Below are positions 40,814 to 52,275 of a stretch of 64,000 nucleotides of DNA, in pieces. Each line of letters starts with the position of its first letter. Position 1 is the first letter of the stretch. Source of the DNA: Macrosoma leucophasiata (taxonomy: Eukaryota > Arthropoda > Insecta > Lepidoptera > Hedylidae); assembly GCA_036365455.1 (NCBI GenBank), contig JAWQUS010000002.1:5704001-5768000 (forward strand), in the 5' to 3' direction. The notes under the pieces are model-generated. The model ran no database searches. It was not told the origin of the DNA and was given only the letters and a program-made list of their open reading frames with translations. Both the position numbers and the translations under genes were made by a program.

Positions 40814-41796
40814 ATAGTCTAAGATCATCATCATCATCATATCAGCCATAAGACGTCCACTGCTGAACATAGGCCTCCCCCAAGGACCTCCATGCCGACC
40901 GATCGGAAGCGACGTGCATCCAGCGGGTACCTGCAGCCTTGATCAGGTCGTCGGTCCATCTTGCAGGTGGACGTCCCACGCTGCGTTTGCCGATACGTGG
41001 TCTCCACTCGAGAACCTTTCTGCCCCAGCGGCTATCGGTTCTCCGAGCTATGTGCCCTGCCCATTGCCACTTCAGCTTGGAAATCTGCTTGGCTATGTCA
41101 GCGACTTTCGTTCGCCTACGGATCTCCTCATTTCTGATTCGATCCAGTAGGGAAACGCCGAGCATAGCCCTTTCCATTGACCGCTGAGTGACTTGGAGCT
41201 TTCGTACGAGACCCATAGTGAGAGACCACGTCTCGGCACCGTAGGTCATCACCGGTAAAACGCACTGGTTAAAGACTTTCGTCTTCAAGGACTGCGGGAT
41301 GTTTGACGAGAAAACGCTCCTTAACTTCCCGAACGCTGCCCAGCCGAGTTGGATTCGGCGAATGACCTCTTTCTCGAAGTTCGACCTGCCTAGTTGTATG
41401 GTGTGTCCTAAATAGACATATTCGTCGACAACTTCGAGGATCGAGTTCCCAACGGATACTGGAGTGGGCGATACAAGGTTATTAAACATGACCTTGGTCT
41501 TATCCATGTTCATTTTAAGGCCCACTCTTTGGGACACTCGATTGAGGTCTTCGAGCATTGTGCTGAGATCTTCCAGCGACTCTGCCATGACTATAATATC
41601 GTCGGCAAACCGAAGGTGAGTGATGTATTCGCCGTTGACATTGATGCCTAGTCCTTGCCATTCCAGGAGCTTGAAGGCGTCTTCCATTGCATTGGTGAAG
41701 AGCAGGGGTGAAATGACATCTCCCTGTCTTACTCCCCTCTGCAAAGGAATCGCCCTCGTGCATTGGTCCTGTACTCGGACTGACATAGTCTAAGAT
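40814..41796 (-). mobile_element. RTE copy 2, 5'-truncated, 12-bp TSD
   Basis: ATAGTCTAAGAT at 40814-40825 is repeated at 41785-41796. Next to the left copy is the 3' tail, (ATC)n on the plus strand, which is (GAT)n on the element strand. The sequence corresponds to about 15280-16233 of the full-length RTE with only scattered single-base differences. The last two bases of the TSD are shared with the element at the truncation point. Confidence 0.95.
40842..41786 (-). CDS. RTE reverse transcriptase C-terminal part (truncated)
   Basis: 314 residues, identical by eye to the last 314 of the product of 13224-16226, from MSVRVQDQ through GVRQGDVISPLLF, FADDIIVM and SVGRPPARWTDDL to QQWTSYG. It lacks the endonuclease and RT motif A, so it cannot act alone. 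The Met is internal to the parent ORF. The retained open frame and near-identity indicate a recent insertion. Confidence 0.9.
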   Translation of the reverse strand: MSVRVQDQCTRAIPLQRGVRQGDVISPLLFTNAMEDAFKLLEWQGLGINVNGEYITHLRFADDIIVMAESLEDLSTMLEDLNRVSQRVGLKMNMDKTKVMFNNLVSPTPVSVGNSILEVVDEYVYLGHTIQLGRSNFEKEVIRRIQLGWAAFGKLRSVFSSNIPQSLKTKVFNQCVLPVMTYGAETWSLTMGLVRKLQVTQRSMERAMLGVSLLDRIRNEEIRRRTKVADIAKQISKLKWQWAGHIARRTDSRWGRKVLEWRPRIGKRSVGRPPARWTDDLIKAAGTRWMHVASDRSAWRSLGEAYVQQWTSYG

Positions 41797-42001
41797 ACGG
41801 TTTTATTAATATGGGTATCATCGGTTACTTGAAGATGGATGACTAAATGTTAGATAACGTGTAAATTGATAAAATGCAAATTGGCAATAACATAGCTAAA
41901 TCACGGGCTAGTACTGTAAAAGTGGTTTGATTATTCTTTTTTTTTTTCCTTTTGGTACACTTTCATAAAATGAAAAAAATACATACATGGCTGTTAGATA
42001 T

Positions 42002-42258
42002 TTTTTTATGCGATGAAGCAGACAAACAAGCATACAGTTTATATAGATGTTAAATGATGACTGCAGCCTATAGACAATTACACAAAAACCACAGGTCAAA
42101 ATGCAACACATCCTTAGTTGTTATGTCTCTGTGATAGTTATTACGGGGCTATACATTACCATCTAACCGGAACACGACAGTACTGAACACTACCATTTAG
42201 CGACAGATAGACAGATTAGGTAATGCGGTGGTACCTACGCTCTCGAATCCCTACAATG
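42002..42258 (-). mobile_element. SINE-like ~290 bp repeat, diverged
   Basis: TTTTTATGCGATGAAGCAGA at the left, GATGACTGCAGCCTATAGAC, CCGGAACACGACAGTACTGA and TAGGTAATGCGGTGGTACCT in order. Confidence 0.65.
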
Positions 42259-42784
42259 GGACTCTAACAGCATTAAAAAATTTAAATATTTATTTTCATG
42301 TCCTTCGTGAAGTAAACTTTTTGCGATTAATCAATTTAGATATCTTTTAAAAATAATATTAAAATATCACCAAATAACAGATACTTAAGGGTAATATTTC
42401 TAATATCCGTGTCTCGTACTATTATTGTTGCATTCCACGATAGAATGTTGTAACAATAAAACGGACCGAAAACTTGGAAGACATTTTGACGCTTTGTGCT
42501 ACAGAATACAATGTGCCGTGTAAGATTTATGAAGTACTGGTGTAGTTAGTGGTCACTTCGGCTTAACTCTGAATAGCTGCTATAAATTTAAACGGAGTGG
42601 GATTGGATATTGCGTCTCTGGAGAATAAGTTGTCGATTTCACTCCCAAGTTTGGACGGATCGCTGTGTAAGTTGGGGATTCTAATGTTCAACTTGGAATT
42701 TATGGTAATAAAACATGAACTGTTGCAGTCATGTGTTATAGTTGTAGCGTTAATATTCACTTTGAATTTCTATGCACACTTCTT
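42259..42784. other. No feature recognised
   Basis: The frame starting at 42597 runs into the dispersed repeat and is not convincing. Confidence 0.4.
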
Positions 42785-43690
42785 TTTAGGGTTCCGTAGT
42801 AAACAAGGAACCCTTATAGTTTCGCCATGTCCGTCTGTCTGTCTGTTCGTCCGTCCGCGGTTTAGCGCAAAAACTATTAGTACTAGAGACTTGAAATTTG
42901 GCACAATTATACACCTTGATTACGCCGACAAACTGGTAAAAAAAAACATTAAAAAAATATATTTAGGGTAACCTCCCTACCTAATTTGTATCACGCGGAT
43001 ATATTTTATATTTTCGATTTCCATATGACGTGGGATATCGTTGAAAAGGTCTTTTTAAAATATTAAGGGTGTTGGAACATCATTTTTCGCTATAGGTAAC
43101 TGTTCGTGACTTATTAAGCTTTAAAATGCAAATTTTCGTTAGACTCAAGTGTCCCTCCCCCCCTACAGACTAAACGGTTATTGTTAGAATATAAAAAAAT
43201 ATCCGCGTGATACAAATTAGTTAGGTAAACTAATTTGTATCACGCGGATATTTTTTTATATTTTCGATTTCCATATGACGTGGGATATCGTTGAAAAGGT
43301 CTTTTTAAAATATTAAGGGTGTTGGAACATCATTTTTCCATTTAGGTAACTGTTCGTGACTTATTAAGCTTTAAAATGCAAATTTTCGTTAGACTCAAGT
43401 GTCCCTCCCCCCCTACAGACTAAACGGTTGTTGTTAGAAATTCAAACGTTACGGCAATAGTAGCTACATATAGCGAAATTAAAAGGAAAACTCACAACTT
43501 CATTCAAGGAAAAATCACACTTAAGTTGCCTTGCAAGTTTGCAAGTAATGGGCGACCAAATGTATTTTACTCGAAAATTTCGAACAAGTCCATAGAAAAT
43601 ATTTATTTATTTTTTTGATTACACCTCTTACTCTGTAACTTCGGAACCCTACACTGCGCGTGGCCCGACACGCACTTGACCGGTTTTTTT
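42785..43690 (-). repeat. Dispersed repeat (GGTCAAGTGCGTGTCGGGCC type) with internal duplication
   Basis: Inverted copy of the 22120-22740 repeat: TAGGGTTCCGTAGTAAACAA at the left, CCCGACACGCACTTGACCGG at the right. Its centre is duplicated: the stretch from ATTTGTATCACGCGGATAT to CCCCCTACAGACTAAACGGT occurs at about 42980-43180 and again at 43230-43430, almost unchanged. Confidence 0.8.
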
Positions 43691-43702
43691 TAGTATCTGA
43701 AT

Positions 43703-43786
43703 CTGATATTTGAAGATCATGATCTGATATTTGAAGATCATGATCTGATATTTGAAGATCATGATCTGATATTTGAAGATTATCAT
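43703..43786. repeat. 21-bp tandem repeat, four units
   Basis: CTGATATTTGAAGATCATGA(T) repeated; the last unit is variant. Confidence 0.95.
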
Positions 43787-43790
43787 ATTT

Positions 43791-44494
43791 ATCGATCAAT
43801 AAGACTTGTCTCGATAAATTATGGACTAATGTGTACAGTGGTTCTTATATTTTTATATCTTCATTCTTTAGTATAACTATGACGTTGAAAGACAGAAGAT
43901 AATGTCTAATGATTGATGTGATTAGTGCATGCTCGTTTGTATAAAAACAAACAAAAGTTATGTGGTTTAAGAACTTTTATTTTCTCAAAAGAATTACATC
44001 AATTCACTTATTGAGAAAAAACTTCTAACATGTAAAACAAAAAACATGATGAGTATACAATTATTAACATTTCTATCGGTTATAAACAAATATTATTTTG
44101 ATTTCGGGTACATTTAAAATAAAACAATAACAATTGTCGACAGTTTTGCGTACTTGATCGAGCAACCACAGATACAAAGTGCGCTGAGCGTAGTTTAATA
44201 CTAGATATGTCTATTTACATTTAGTGGGAAATTTGCAGATGTGTTGGGATTTTAAGTTAATTTGGATTAATTATAAGAATATATATATATATATACTTAT
44301 GAAGTTTTTAGCAGTTAATATATAATACCAACTTAAAGTATTTAAGCGTATAATGTTGACCATTTAATATTAACTGAAATGCTGACTTATTTATTTAATT
44401 TTATTAATTATTGTGCCTATAGTATTATTTTATACCTATATTTCACAACTAATTAAACAAATATATTTTAGTTATTATTTTCATATTGCGTCTA
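43791..44494. other. No feature recognised
   Basis: AT-rich, with a short TA run near 44281-44295. Confidence 0.4.
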
Positions 44495-44498
44495 AAAC

Positions 44499-44700
44499 TT
44501 ACTTTTTAAGTTGTCTTTTGAAACTGTAAAGTGATTTTGCTTCTTTTATCTCTGTTGGCAATTTGTTAAATATTTTTTTTTACACCTTCAAACTCAATAT
44601 TTTTGATACCATAGTTCAAGGTTCTCGGAGGACGCGATACTAAGTGATTGGAATTTCTTAATTTTATTTTTTGTGTGCGGTCTTTTTTATCAAGTCAACA
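44499..44700 (-). pseudogene. LINE ORF C-terminal end (CR1/Jockey type), decayed
   Basis: Read on the minus strand with frame changes it gives RPPRTLNYGIKNIEFEG, then FNKLPTEIKEAK-like and SLYSFKRQLKK before a stop at 44499-44501. This is the usual C-terminal end of CR1/Jockey/L2-type ORF2 proteins. Probably the same element as the RT fragment at 46435-46665. Confidence 0.6.
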
Positions 44701-45515
44701 AAATAGTTTTATCGTTAAGAATCGTTCCAACTTAAAACTAATTAATACACCAAAGTCTTCTCTTAAACTACCATCAATAACCGATTGAGATACAGTACAA
44801 TCACAACTAACTTGCGTAATTTTATAAGCACTCAAAAATATAATAGTACCCAAGCCTTATGACTTACTGCCAATATCTCTGCTTCCATAATAAACAAGAT
44901 TCGGTTTAATATACTTTATATAAGTCATAATAAATATGTAAAACGAAACCTCTTTATACAGTACTCCTTGCATAGCCTATTACAAGTGGTTTATGTTAAT
45001 TCTAGGCTCCGGGCGGGTCATACTTCCAGGGTTGTTTAGCATGCTCATAATATCAGTGAAAGTTTAATATTGATACGAAAATGCGAATAAGTTGCTGTCT
45101 TCTGTTCTTTTTTATACGTATTTTCTTCCTGTTTTTGTATGCCGTCCGTCTTCGTCCGGATACGGCGGCGCTTATTATAGTCGTATTTGTTTATTTATTC
45201 GCGACACGGTTTACGTTTCTTTCTTTATTATGAACGCTGTTTTGGGGCTATCTCGACTTATGTTGGTCCATCAAAGTTTTCATGATGGAAACGGAATAAA
45301 TTTATACTTCATGTAAGTAAATTTATTCCGTTGGTTGGATGAAAATGTAGAAGGGGTTGTTAAAATGTGCAGGAATAATATACAGGAGCATATTTTGTCT
45401 TCATGATTGTGTGTTTATAATTTTGATAGACATACCTCTATTTTTTTTCTTCCCTTTTTTTTCCTTTTTATATATGTAGCTGGTTTTTGAGGAAAAGCTT
45501 ACCTCGCTGCCTGAA
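44701..45515. other. No feature recognised
   Basis: Presumably decayed LINE sequence between the two recognisable parts, but nothing definite is visible. Confidence 0.35.
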
Positions 45516-45564
45516 TTTCATAATTCAACCACATATTCATTGAATACGTGGTTGAATTATGAAA
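45516..45564. repeat. Perfect hairpin, 17-bp arms
   Basis: TTTCATAATTCAACCAC and its exact complement GTGGTTGAATTATGAAA are separated by 15 bases. Confidence 0.95.
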
Positions 45565-45729
45565 GTTGCAGAAAAATAACCATATATTTGAAAAGCTCGT
45601 AAAACATTAAAATAAATAGAAATACACGCAGGTGCACGAAAATCTTAAAGAAGTTACCTTTGACTAATAAAAATTCCGATTTCATATGTACCCAACAAGT
45701 GCGTACACTTTACGCACATGTTTAGTGCG

Positions 45730-46021
45730 TTTTACTGGTGGTAGAGCTCCAGTGACGGAGCTCGCGGGCGTAGGCACCACCGCATTACCTGATTTACTTG
45801 CCGCTAAATGGTAGTGTTCAGCACTATCGTGTTCCGGTCAGGTGGTAATGTACGGCCCTGTAATTTCCGGCACAGAGGCATAACACCTTAGGCCTCAGGA
45901 GTGGTAACGCATTTGCATTTTGACCTTGGTCTTTGTGTGGGTGTCTATAGGCTGCAGTCATCACTTAACATCAATGTGAACTGCATGCTTGATTGCCACT
46001 TCAATTACATAAAAAAAAAAA
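45730..46021 (+). mobile_element. SINE-like ~290 bp repeat
   Basis: TTTTACTGGTGGTAGAGCTC to CAATTACATAAAAAAAAAAA, all blocks present; inserted within the LINE-derived region. Confidence 0.8.
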
Positions 46022-46029
46022 ACACTTGG

Positions 46030-46360
46030 TACGCCGATCAGCAAAAGAGGTAATTCCTAGACCCTTAGCTATTTCGGTATACGTTTATCCCTACTCATTC
46101 ACCCAAGATTCACAAGATATAGACAAAAGATGCCTCCGCATTGTTGCTTTTTGCGCAAAACTAGATCACAACACCGGTAAAGCCTATCCGCCTTGAGATT
46201 TCAAACGTTAAATCTTTCTTCAAATTTCGCTTCACCAGAGGGATATCCATTTGATTCGGACATACCGCCAAACGTCTTTTGTAGCCTCCTACCTCATTGC
46301 GCCAGAACGATTTTGAGATTGCTATAGGAGGTCGTAAACAAAATTTCGCTGGCCAGGGAC
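46030..46360. repeat. Direct duplication, copy 1
   Basis: GATCAGCAAAAGAGGTAATT, CCAAGATTCACA, CAAAACTAGATCACAACACC and TTTTGTAGCC are repeated in order at 46975-47285. Confidence 0.75.
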
Positions 46361-46434
46361 CGCCGGTTTCCAAATTTTACAGACATTGTTACAGAAAAAA
46401 AATGAGACTACATAAATTCTTAATATATTACGAA

Positions 46435-46665
46435 TAAGATAGGCCCCAAGATACTACCCTGAGGTACGACGTATATAATAGGGCTACAACGTGACTTTAT
46501 AGGTTACCCAATTTTACTTTCTAGTGTCGATTGATTAAGTAATCTGCGAATAATTGGATTGGTAATCCTCTTATACCACTTCGTTGCAGCCTAATTAATA
46601 AGTAGGAAGTAGGGACTGTATCAAATGCCTCGGCGAGGTTGATAAATGTAACTAAGCTACTAATT
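46435..46665 (-). pseudogene. LINE reverse transcriptase fragment, decayed
   Basis: On the minus strand 46621-46652 translates to a motif A-like LAEAFDTVP, and 46443-46466 to the motif B core VPQGSILGP. Between them a frame disruption occurs. CR1/Jockey-type RT. Together with 44499-44700 this marks an old minus-strand LINE, later invaded by a SINE-like repeat. Confidence 0.7.
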
Positions 46666-46974
46666 TTTTAAATCAAAAATGAAAATAAATCAGCATTTAG
46701 GTTTCAATTAATAAATACTATGTTGCTGTAGAGATTTTTAACATACTTAGTACCGACAAAATGATGCTTACAAAAAAATTTTTATAACTTATATATTAAA
46801 AAAAATTATATATTATATATAAACAGAATGTGAATTTACAATTTGCTTCGTATTTGAAAAAATAAAAATACTCTTACAAAAATCTAGAAAGTTCAAAAGT
46901 AACCAGTGAACAAATAAAAACTCTGATTCCATATTATGCTCCCAACAAGTCAGTAGGACACGTGATATGGCGAT
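46666..46974. other. No feature recognised
   Basis: AT-rich spacer between the two copies of the direct duplication. Confidence 0.4.
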
Positions 46975-47285
46975 CAACAAAACGAGGTCATTCCTAGTCC
47001 CTTCGAAATATCTTTCCTTTTACCCAAGATTCACAAAACATACACAAAAAAGATGGTCCCGTATTGTTGCTCTTTGCACAAAACTAGATCACAATACCAG
47101 TTAAGCCTATCCGCTTTAAGATTTCAAACTCTAAATCTTTCTTCAAAGTCCGTCTCACTCACCAGAGGGATATCTATTTTATTCGAACGTAGCACCAAAA
47201 AGCCTTTTGTAGCCCATCTCATTGCGACGGAACGCTTTCAAGATTGCAATACGAGGTTGTAAATAAAATCTGGCCAGGGACGTTA
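46975..47285. repeat. Direct duplication, copy 2
   Basis: Counterpart of 46030-46360, moderately diverged. Confidence 0.75.
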
Positions 47286-47689
47286 TTATGGACCAATACG
47301 TTGGACATTTATTGAGCTTCCGATTTATCTTTGCCGATCTCTCAATGTGAATAGAAACACTCCTTCATTTCCGATATTCATGTATTGTAATCGTCGTTCT
47401 GCCATACAATAAATTATTAAGCCTTGCCGAAAATAAATTAAAAACTCAAGCGGGTCCTATCATCGGTATGGAGATCGTGTGTGAATTCAATTTAATTTCA
47501 ACTATTTGAAAATACACCACGACATTTTCCGCCTCGCGCAGCCTTTTTACCACGTAATTCGTAATCGTAAGAAACTTCCCGGCCGCATTTAAGTTTTACG
47601 CGTACCCACTGTACGTAGGTTTCAATGTCCGAATTCAGGACACAGACAGATAGGTTTACTTTGAGTTATAATCGTAAGTCTAGAAATAG
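47286..47689. other. No feature recognised
   Basis: Unassigned. Confidence 0.4.
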
Positions 47690-47880
47690 ATTAATCTTAT
47701 CCAATTCCAGTACACAATTAGAAACAAAACCGAAACTCGCACTTATCACCACGTGAGAAGGGACTTAATCTAACGTCGGGCCGCAGGAGTTATGACGACA
47801 AACTTGAGTGCTTATCGCAAAGTTTGAAAGAGCCTAATCAAACACGCTCCACGCTCTTGGCGAACGGTGTCAGTTTCCTT
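47690..47880. repeat. Direct duplication 47.7/48.8 kb, copy 1
   Basis: GGCCGCAGGAGTTATGACGA, CAAACTTGAGT and CCTAATCAAACACGCTCCAC are repeated at 48780-48962 with high conservation. Not coding; origin unknown. Confidence 0.85.
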
Positions 47881-47899
47881 GTAATATTATTAAGCGCAT

Positions 47900-48085
47900 G
47901 ATGTTGTGGTAGTAGTGGGGAGAGGCAACTACCACTACGTGTTTGCTGAACTGCCGGGTTCGAGTCCCGAGAAGTACCTAAATATTTAATGGTTTATCAA
48001 TTAGCGAAGCCTGGGTATTCCGTATATGTTGATGCATGTCTACGCCTTCTCGGAGTACAGGCGTGAAGATGATTATGTTTTTTTA
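47900..48085 (+). mobile_element. tRNA-derived SINE-like sequence
   Basis: GTTGTGGTAGTAGTGG (weak box A) and GGGTTCGAGTCCC (exact box B) are followed by a short body, then GCCTTCTCGGAGTACAGGCG and TGAAGATGATTATG with a T/A-rich end. The 3' end resembles that of the SINE at 19179-19483, but the body differs; it may be a related subfamily. Confidence 0.6.
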
Positions 48086-48327
48086 AAGTAGCAGGTATTT
48101 CTTAATCATGTTTAAGGTTATTTTCATACCAATCTATTATTTTATCAATTTCAATGGTTTTAGAGCGTAGCAAATAGACTAAGTAATTATCGTGTTTACT
48201 CTTTTGATTGAAATTAAATTAGTTTTCCGAATTTATTTCCTGTTGAAGTGTATGTATGCTCCATAATAGTAACCTTATTATTGTATACGCTCTCATATAA
48301 ATGAAGACTTAATATTTTATTTTACTA

Positions 48328-48620
48328 CTAGCTGCGCCCGCGACTTCGTCCTCGTGAGAATTTATGATTGTTCAGTATTTACCCGGACGAAGTCGTGGGC
48401 GCAGCTAGTATGAAAGTAGCCTAAGTTACTCCTTATTACGTAATCTGCCAGTGAAAGTCCCGTCAAAATCGGTAAAGCCGTTCCTGAGATAAGCGGTGAT
48501 AAACAAAAATAGAAAAAATGTTGTTTTGGTATATGTAACATACATATGCATTTAGTAAAAAGCGGTTATTTTTATATTACTAAAACAGACACTCCAATTT
48601 TATGTATTTGTATGTATAGA
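48328..48620 (-). mobile_element. Non-autonomous Helitron-like element with subterminal inverted repeat
   Basis: CTAGCTGCGCCCGCGACTTC at the left and the inverted CGAAGTCGTGGGCGCAGCTAG 50 bp inside form a hairpin. The right end read on the minus strand starts TCTATACATAC. Same subfamily as 2762-3096. Confidence 0.75.
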
Positions 48621-48779
48621 TGATTAACTCAAAAAACTAGAGTTTAGCCAAGAAGTTATCTCTATTACGTGACCATCAAGAATACCCAACATTTCAAATA
48701 ATACGGTAAAAATATTTCTATATCAATGAAAGCAACTAGTGAAATGATTATTATGGATATGGATTAATGTAATCGGTCG

Positions 48780-48962
48780 TAAACTAATCACTCAGCATCA
48801 TAAACAAAACCGACGCTCAAACTATCACCACGTGTGAGGCGGACTTAATCTAGCGTCCGGCCGCAGGAGTTATGACGACAAACTTGAGTACTTATCGCGA
48901 AGTTTGTAAGAGCCTAATCAAACACGCTCCACGTTCTTGGCAAACGGTGTCGGTTTCCTAAT
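48780..48962. repeat. Direct duplication 47.7/48.8 kb, copy 2
   Basis: Counterpart of 47690-47880. Confidence 0.85.
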
Positions 48963-49053
48963 AAGACACATGTCTATTCCCTATTGGTCCAAGAGCTAGT
49001 GAACCCTTTGAGTATCGGAACGCCTGTAAGCCTAGAATTTTTTATAGGTATGA

Positions 49054-49103
49054 GTCATAATATGCTAAGTACGATATGGTTATCGTACTTAGCATATTAT
49101 GAC
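49054..49103. repeat. Perfect hairpin, 23-bp arms
   Basis: 49054-49076 and 49081-49103 are exact complements around a 4-base TGGT loop (GTCATAATATGCTAAG...CTTAGCATATTATGAC). Confidence 0.97.
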
Positions 49104-49806
49104 CATCGCCTGGTAAAGATCAGCCCGTCATGTCATTTGGATTTCTCATGAGAAAAGTTACTTCCATATTTTACATCTGGCAGCCATAGTTTAGCGACGA
49201 TAATTGACAAAATTTCATATTTTTAACCTACATGTTTTATTACATTATTCAAAAGTTAATCCAAAACTAGGGCACCCGTGTTTAACCATTTTTCGAAATT
49301 TTGTAATTTCATTCATAATTTCTACTTCGAAAGTTAGTGTATTCTAAAAAGATGTATGCGCCATATGACGCCCCACATAGGGTGGAATGGCGAGAGAAAT
49401 ATAGCCTTGTGCCGAGACCCTTTAAAAAAAAAAGTAAAGATGTCACTGTTTTGGCGTTGTCTTGTCAAACTCGATGTAGGGCTGTTGACCTTTTTATTTT
49501 AAAAATATCAGTTTCAGTGTTCGATATGTCGAAAAAATTATCGATTTAACAATATAATTTAAAAAAAAATTTTAACCCTGCGTGTCATCGATTAATCTCT
49601 TCCTTGAACCAACTACAAAATTATAAAAGGACGATCGAGCAAAAAAAACAGCGTAGTCTCTGAAAATATTAAAAAAAAATATCGAATGTATCTACATTTT
49701 AATTAGTTTTTAATATCGACATATCGAAAAAATATCAATATGATATCAACAGCCTGAGGGCTAAGTCGTTGTTTAAAACTTGTTTTTTCTCTTAAATTAT
49801 AAGTTC
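49104..49806. other. No classified feature
   Basis: Contains a loose inverted pair (AGGGCTGTTGAC near 49479 and ATCAACAGCCT near 49744) that might be a decayed MITE, plus scattered TCGATATGTCG motifs. Confidence 0.35.
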
Positions 49807-50339
49807 GTAGCAGCCACAGATCACCCCCAATAGATACCGCATACAGGGCAACCGACGCGCACAACACGTTGCTAGCTTATTTGCTAGCTTATTTTCAATG
49901 CTCGAAATCGCGACGTCAATGACGCCATTACCGACCAAGCCTCCGACCCGTTCGTACGTGAGAAATAATTCATTTTCTACCGAAAATATCTAGGAAATGG
50001 CTTCCTGCGCACTAAAATCATATCTAAATACGTCTAGAATATCAAATATGAAAAAAGATGGTATGAAAGTTCACCGGTAAGTAAATAATTCATTTGTAAC
50101 ACGTATTATCAGAGATCAATTAAACTGGATTATGCACAAGTATATTTTCGCAAAGTCCTGCTCACTCATTACGTTATTTACATTATTTGTCCCTTTTTAA
50201 GATAAGAAAGTCGATCGATAGTGTTGTACCGCATATACGTTAGTCGGTATCGATATTTTTAATAATACTTTTAAACCTTTTATCAGAAAATATGTAATAA
50301 TACTGAAAATTAAATATTTTATGTACTTAATTCAATTTA

Positions 50340-50580
50340 CCTACCAGCCGCGAAGTGGTAGGGTCCACCGTTATTGTGTTCGGTGGTAATGTACGTTGAT
50401 AGAGCTCCAATGAACGAGCGTGAACACCTACATGTTACCTATTTGCCCTGCCAGTAAGTGGTTATCGGTTTTCTCTAATGTAAACCGTTATCCTGTTCCG
50501 GGTAGATGGTAATATACAGTGGTAGAGCTCCAGTGATAGAGCTCCAGAGCGAGCGAGTACCACCGCATTTAAAAAATGTA
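50340..50580. repeat. SINE-like repeat debris
   Basis: Repeated AGAGCTCCAGTGATAGAGCT, GGTGGTAATGTACG and GTACCACCGCATT blocks in scrambled order. Confidence 0.5.
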
Positions 50581-51535
50581 CATTTAATGTAAGCGATAAT
50601 AGTATGTAAGCAATGTGCGTATCAATGTCAGGGTTCCTGGAGGTGATAATTACGAATATATATACAACGTGTAACGAGGTTTAAATGTACAACCCGAAAC
50701 AAGTTTGTTCAGAATCGATATCCAAATCGATTTCAGGCATTTTTAATATAGGTAATATTTTGTCCGAAAATTAATTACAATTAAGGAAATGATGGTCCCC
50801 AATTGGTGAACATTAAAGAGAAAGGAAAATGAGACTAACATCTATCCAAAATAAAATGCTAGTCTCAACAAATTTATAAGAAATTGTTGCGACGTGCTTT
50901 TTGTTATAAATGATTGTTTAAGAAATAAAATATTGGAAATAAATCTTATTACTAGCGAGTGTTAAATAAGGGTACGCAGATAACGCTACATTACATTGCA
51001 ACAGTGGGCGTGTGTGAGTAGGTAAGTGTTTTATGTGTGGCCGTAAGTAGAGGTAGGGTAAGTATGCATAGGGTGTGCATACTGTTCGCACAAATTGAGG
51101 ACAACTTATTTCTTAAATAAAAAAGATTAAATACATAAACATGTAATTTCAGTTCATGTATTATGATTATAACTCGATTTTCTACTCGGGGTGTTACAGG
51201 GTGCGCATTTTTCCCGTTACATGTTGTATATAACTAATACATTAAAAATATATATGTATATTGTAGTAATCAAATAAACTCACGGAAAACGGTATTAAAA
51301 GCGATTTTATTTAACAGTAATTACATTTGACGTTCTACAACAGAGGTAAGTATGTATCAATGGATATCTCAGACAGCCGTCAAATACAGATGACAGATGA
51401 CAGTCAAGACGACATGTGTTAGGAAATAGAATCGATTATGTTAATTCAACATATATATATAATTTTTATATATTTTTTTTAATTAGACGTGCATATCAAT
51501 ATTTTTTTTTTCACTTTCATTTATTTTGTTCGTTT
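50581..51535. other. No feature recognised inside the hAT-like element
   Basis: AT-rich; no open frame of note. Confidence 0.4.
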
Positions 51536-51599
51536 TTTACTTGTCATAAGCGGTGCTTGTCACCGTAAATGAATAAATTAATTTCTGATTCTGATTCAG

Positions 51600-52275
51600 A
51601 ATGGTATCTCCTTTCAAATCGAAGATGGCGGACTTAATTATTTTTCTACATTGTGATATGGCGCTAATTTCGCGGTCTCTTGGGGTACCCCAAGAGACCG
51701 AAAATATGATATGGGTATCAATATCGAGGTTTTTCGAGGTGCTGATTACGAAAATGGCATGCGTTCTCAGATCCAAGATGGCAGACAGACTTTTTTTTTC
51801 AAAATGTGATATGGGTATCAATTTCGAGGTTTCTTGGGGTGCTGATTACGAAAATGGCATCCGTTTTCAGATCCAAGATGGCTGACAGACTTTTTCTTCA
51901 AAATGTGATATGAGTATCATTTTCAAGGTTTTTCGGGGTGCTGATAGCAAAAATGGCATCCGTTATTAGATCAAAAATGGCGGGCGTATTTTTTCTTCAA
52001 AATATGATATGGGTATCAATTTCGAGGTTTCTTGGGGGTTTAAAAAAAAAACTGTCCACCTTCTTGGATCTGAAAACAGATGCCATTTAAGTAATCAGAA
52101 CCCCAAGAAACCTCGAAATTGACACCCATATCATATTTATAAAAAAATCTGTCCGCCATCTTGGACTAGAAAAATGCACCTCAGGAAACCGTGAAATAGA
52201 AATCCATATCATATTTACTAAAAATAATTATGTCCGCCATCTTTGACTTGAAAGGAGATACCATTTTCGTAATTA
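51600..52275. repeat. Foldback unit with ~100-bp tandem repeats
   Basis: ATGGTATCTCCTTTCAAATC at 51600 is mirrored by CTTGAAAGGAGATACCAT near 52247-52264. The left half has about four imperfect ~100-bp tandem units (ATGTGATATGGGTATCAATT, CGAGGTTTCTTGGGG, AAAATGGC, CAAGATGGC); the right half carries the same units inverted (CCCAAGAAACCTCGAAATTG, GTCCGCCATCTTGG). Open frames here are by-products of the repeat. Confidence 0.85.

Noticed and set aside
42597..42971. 124-residue ORF
   Set aside because: Its second half is the complement of a dispersed repeat also seen at 22.7 kb; no domain.
49477..49758. Possible MITE with AGGGCTGTTGA / TCAACAGCCT ends
   Set aside because: The end similarity is short and imperfect, and I found no target duplication.
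51537..51885. ORFs on both strands in the foldback unit
   Set aside because: By-products of ~100-bp tandem repeats; no conserved protein pattern.
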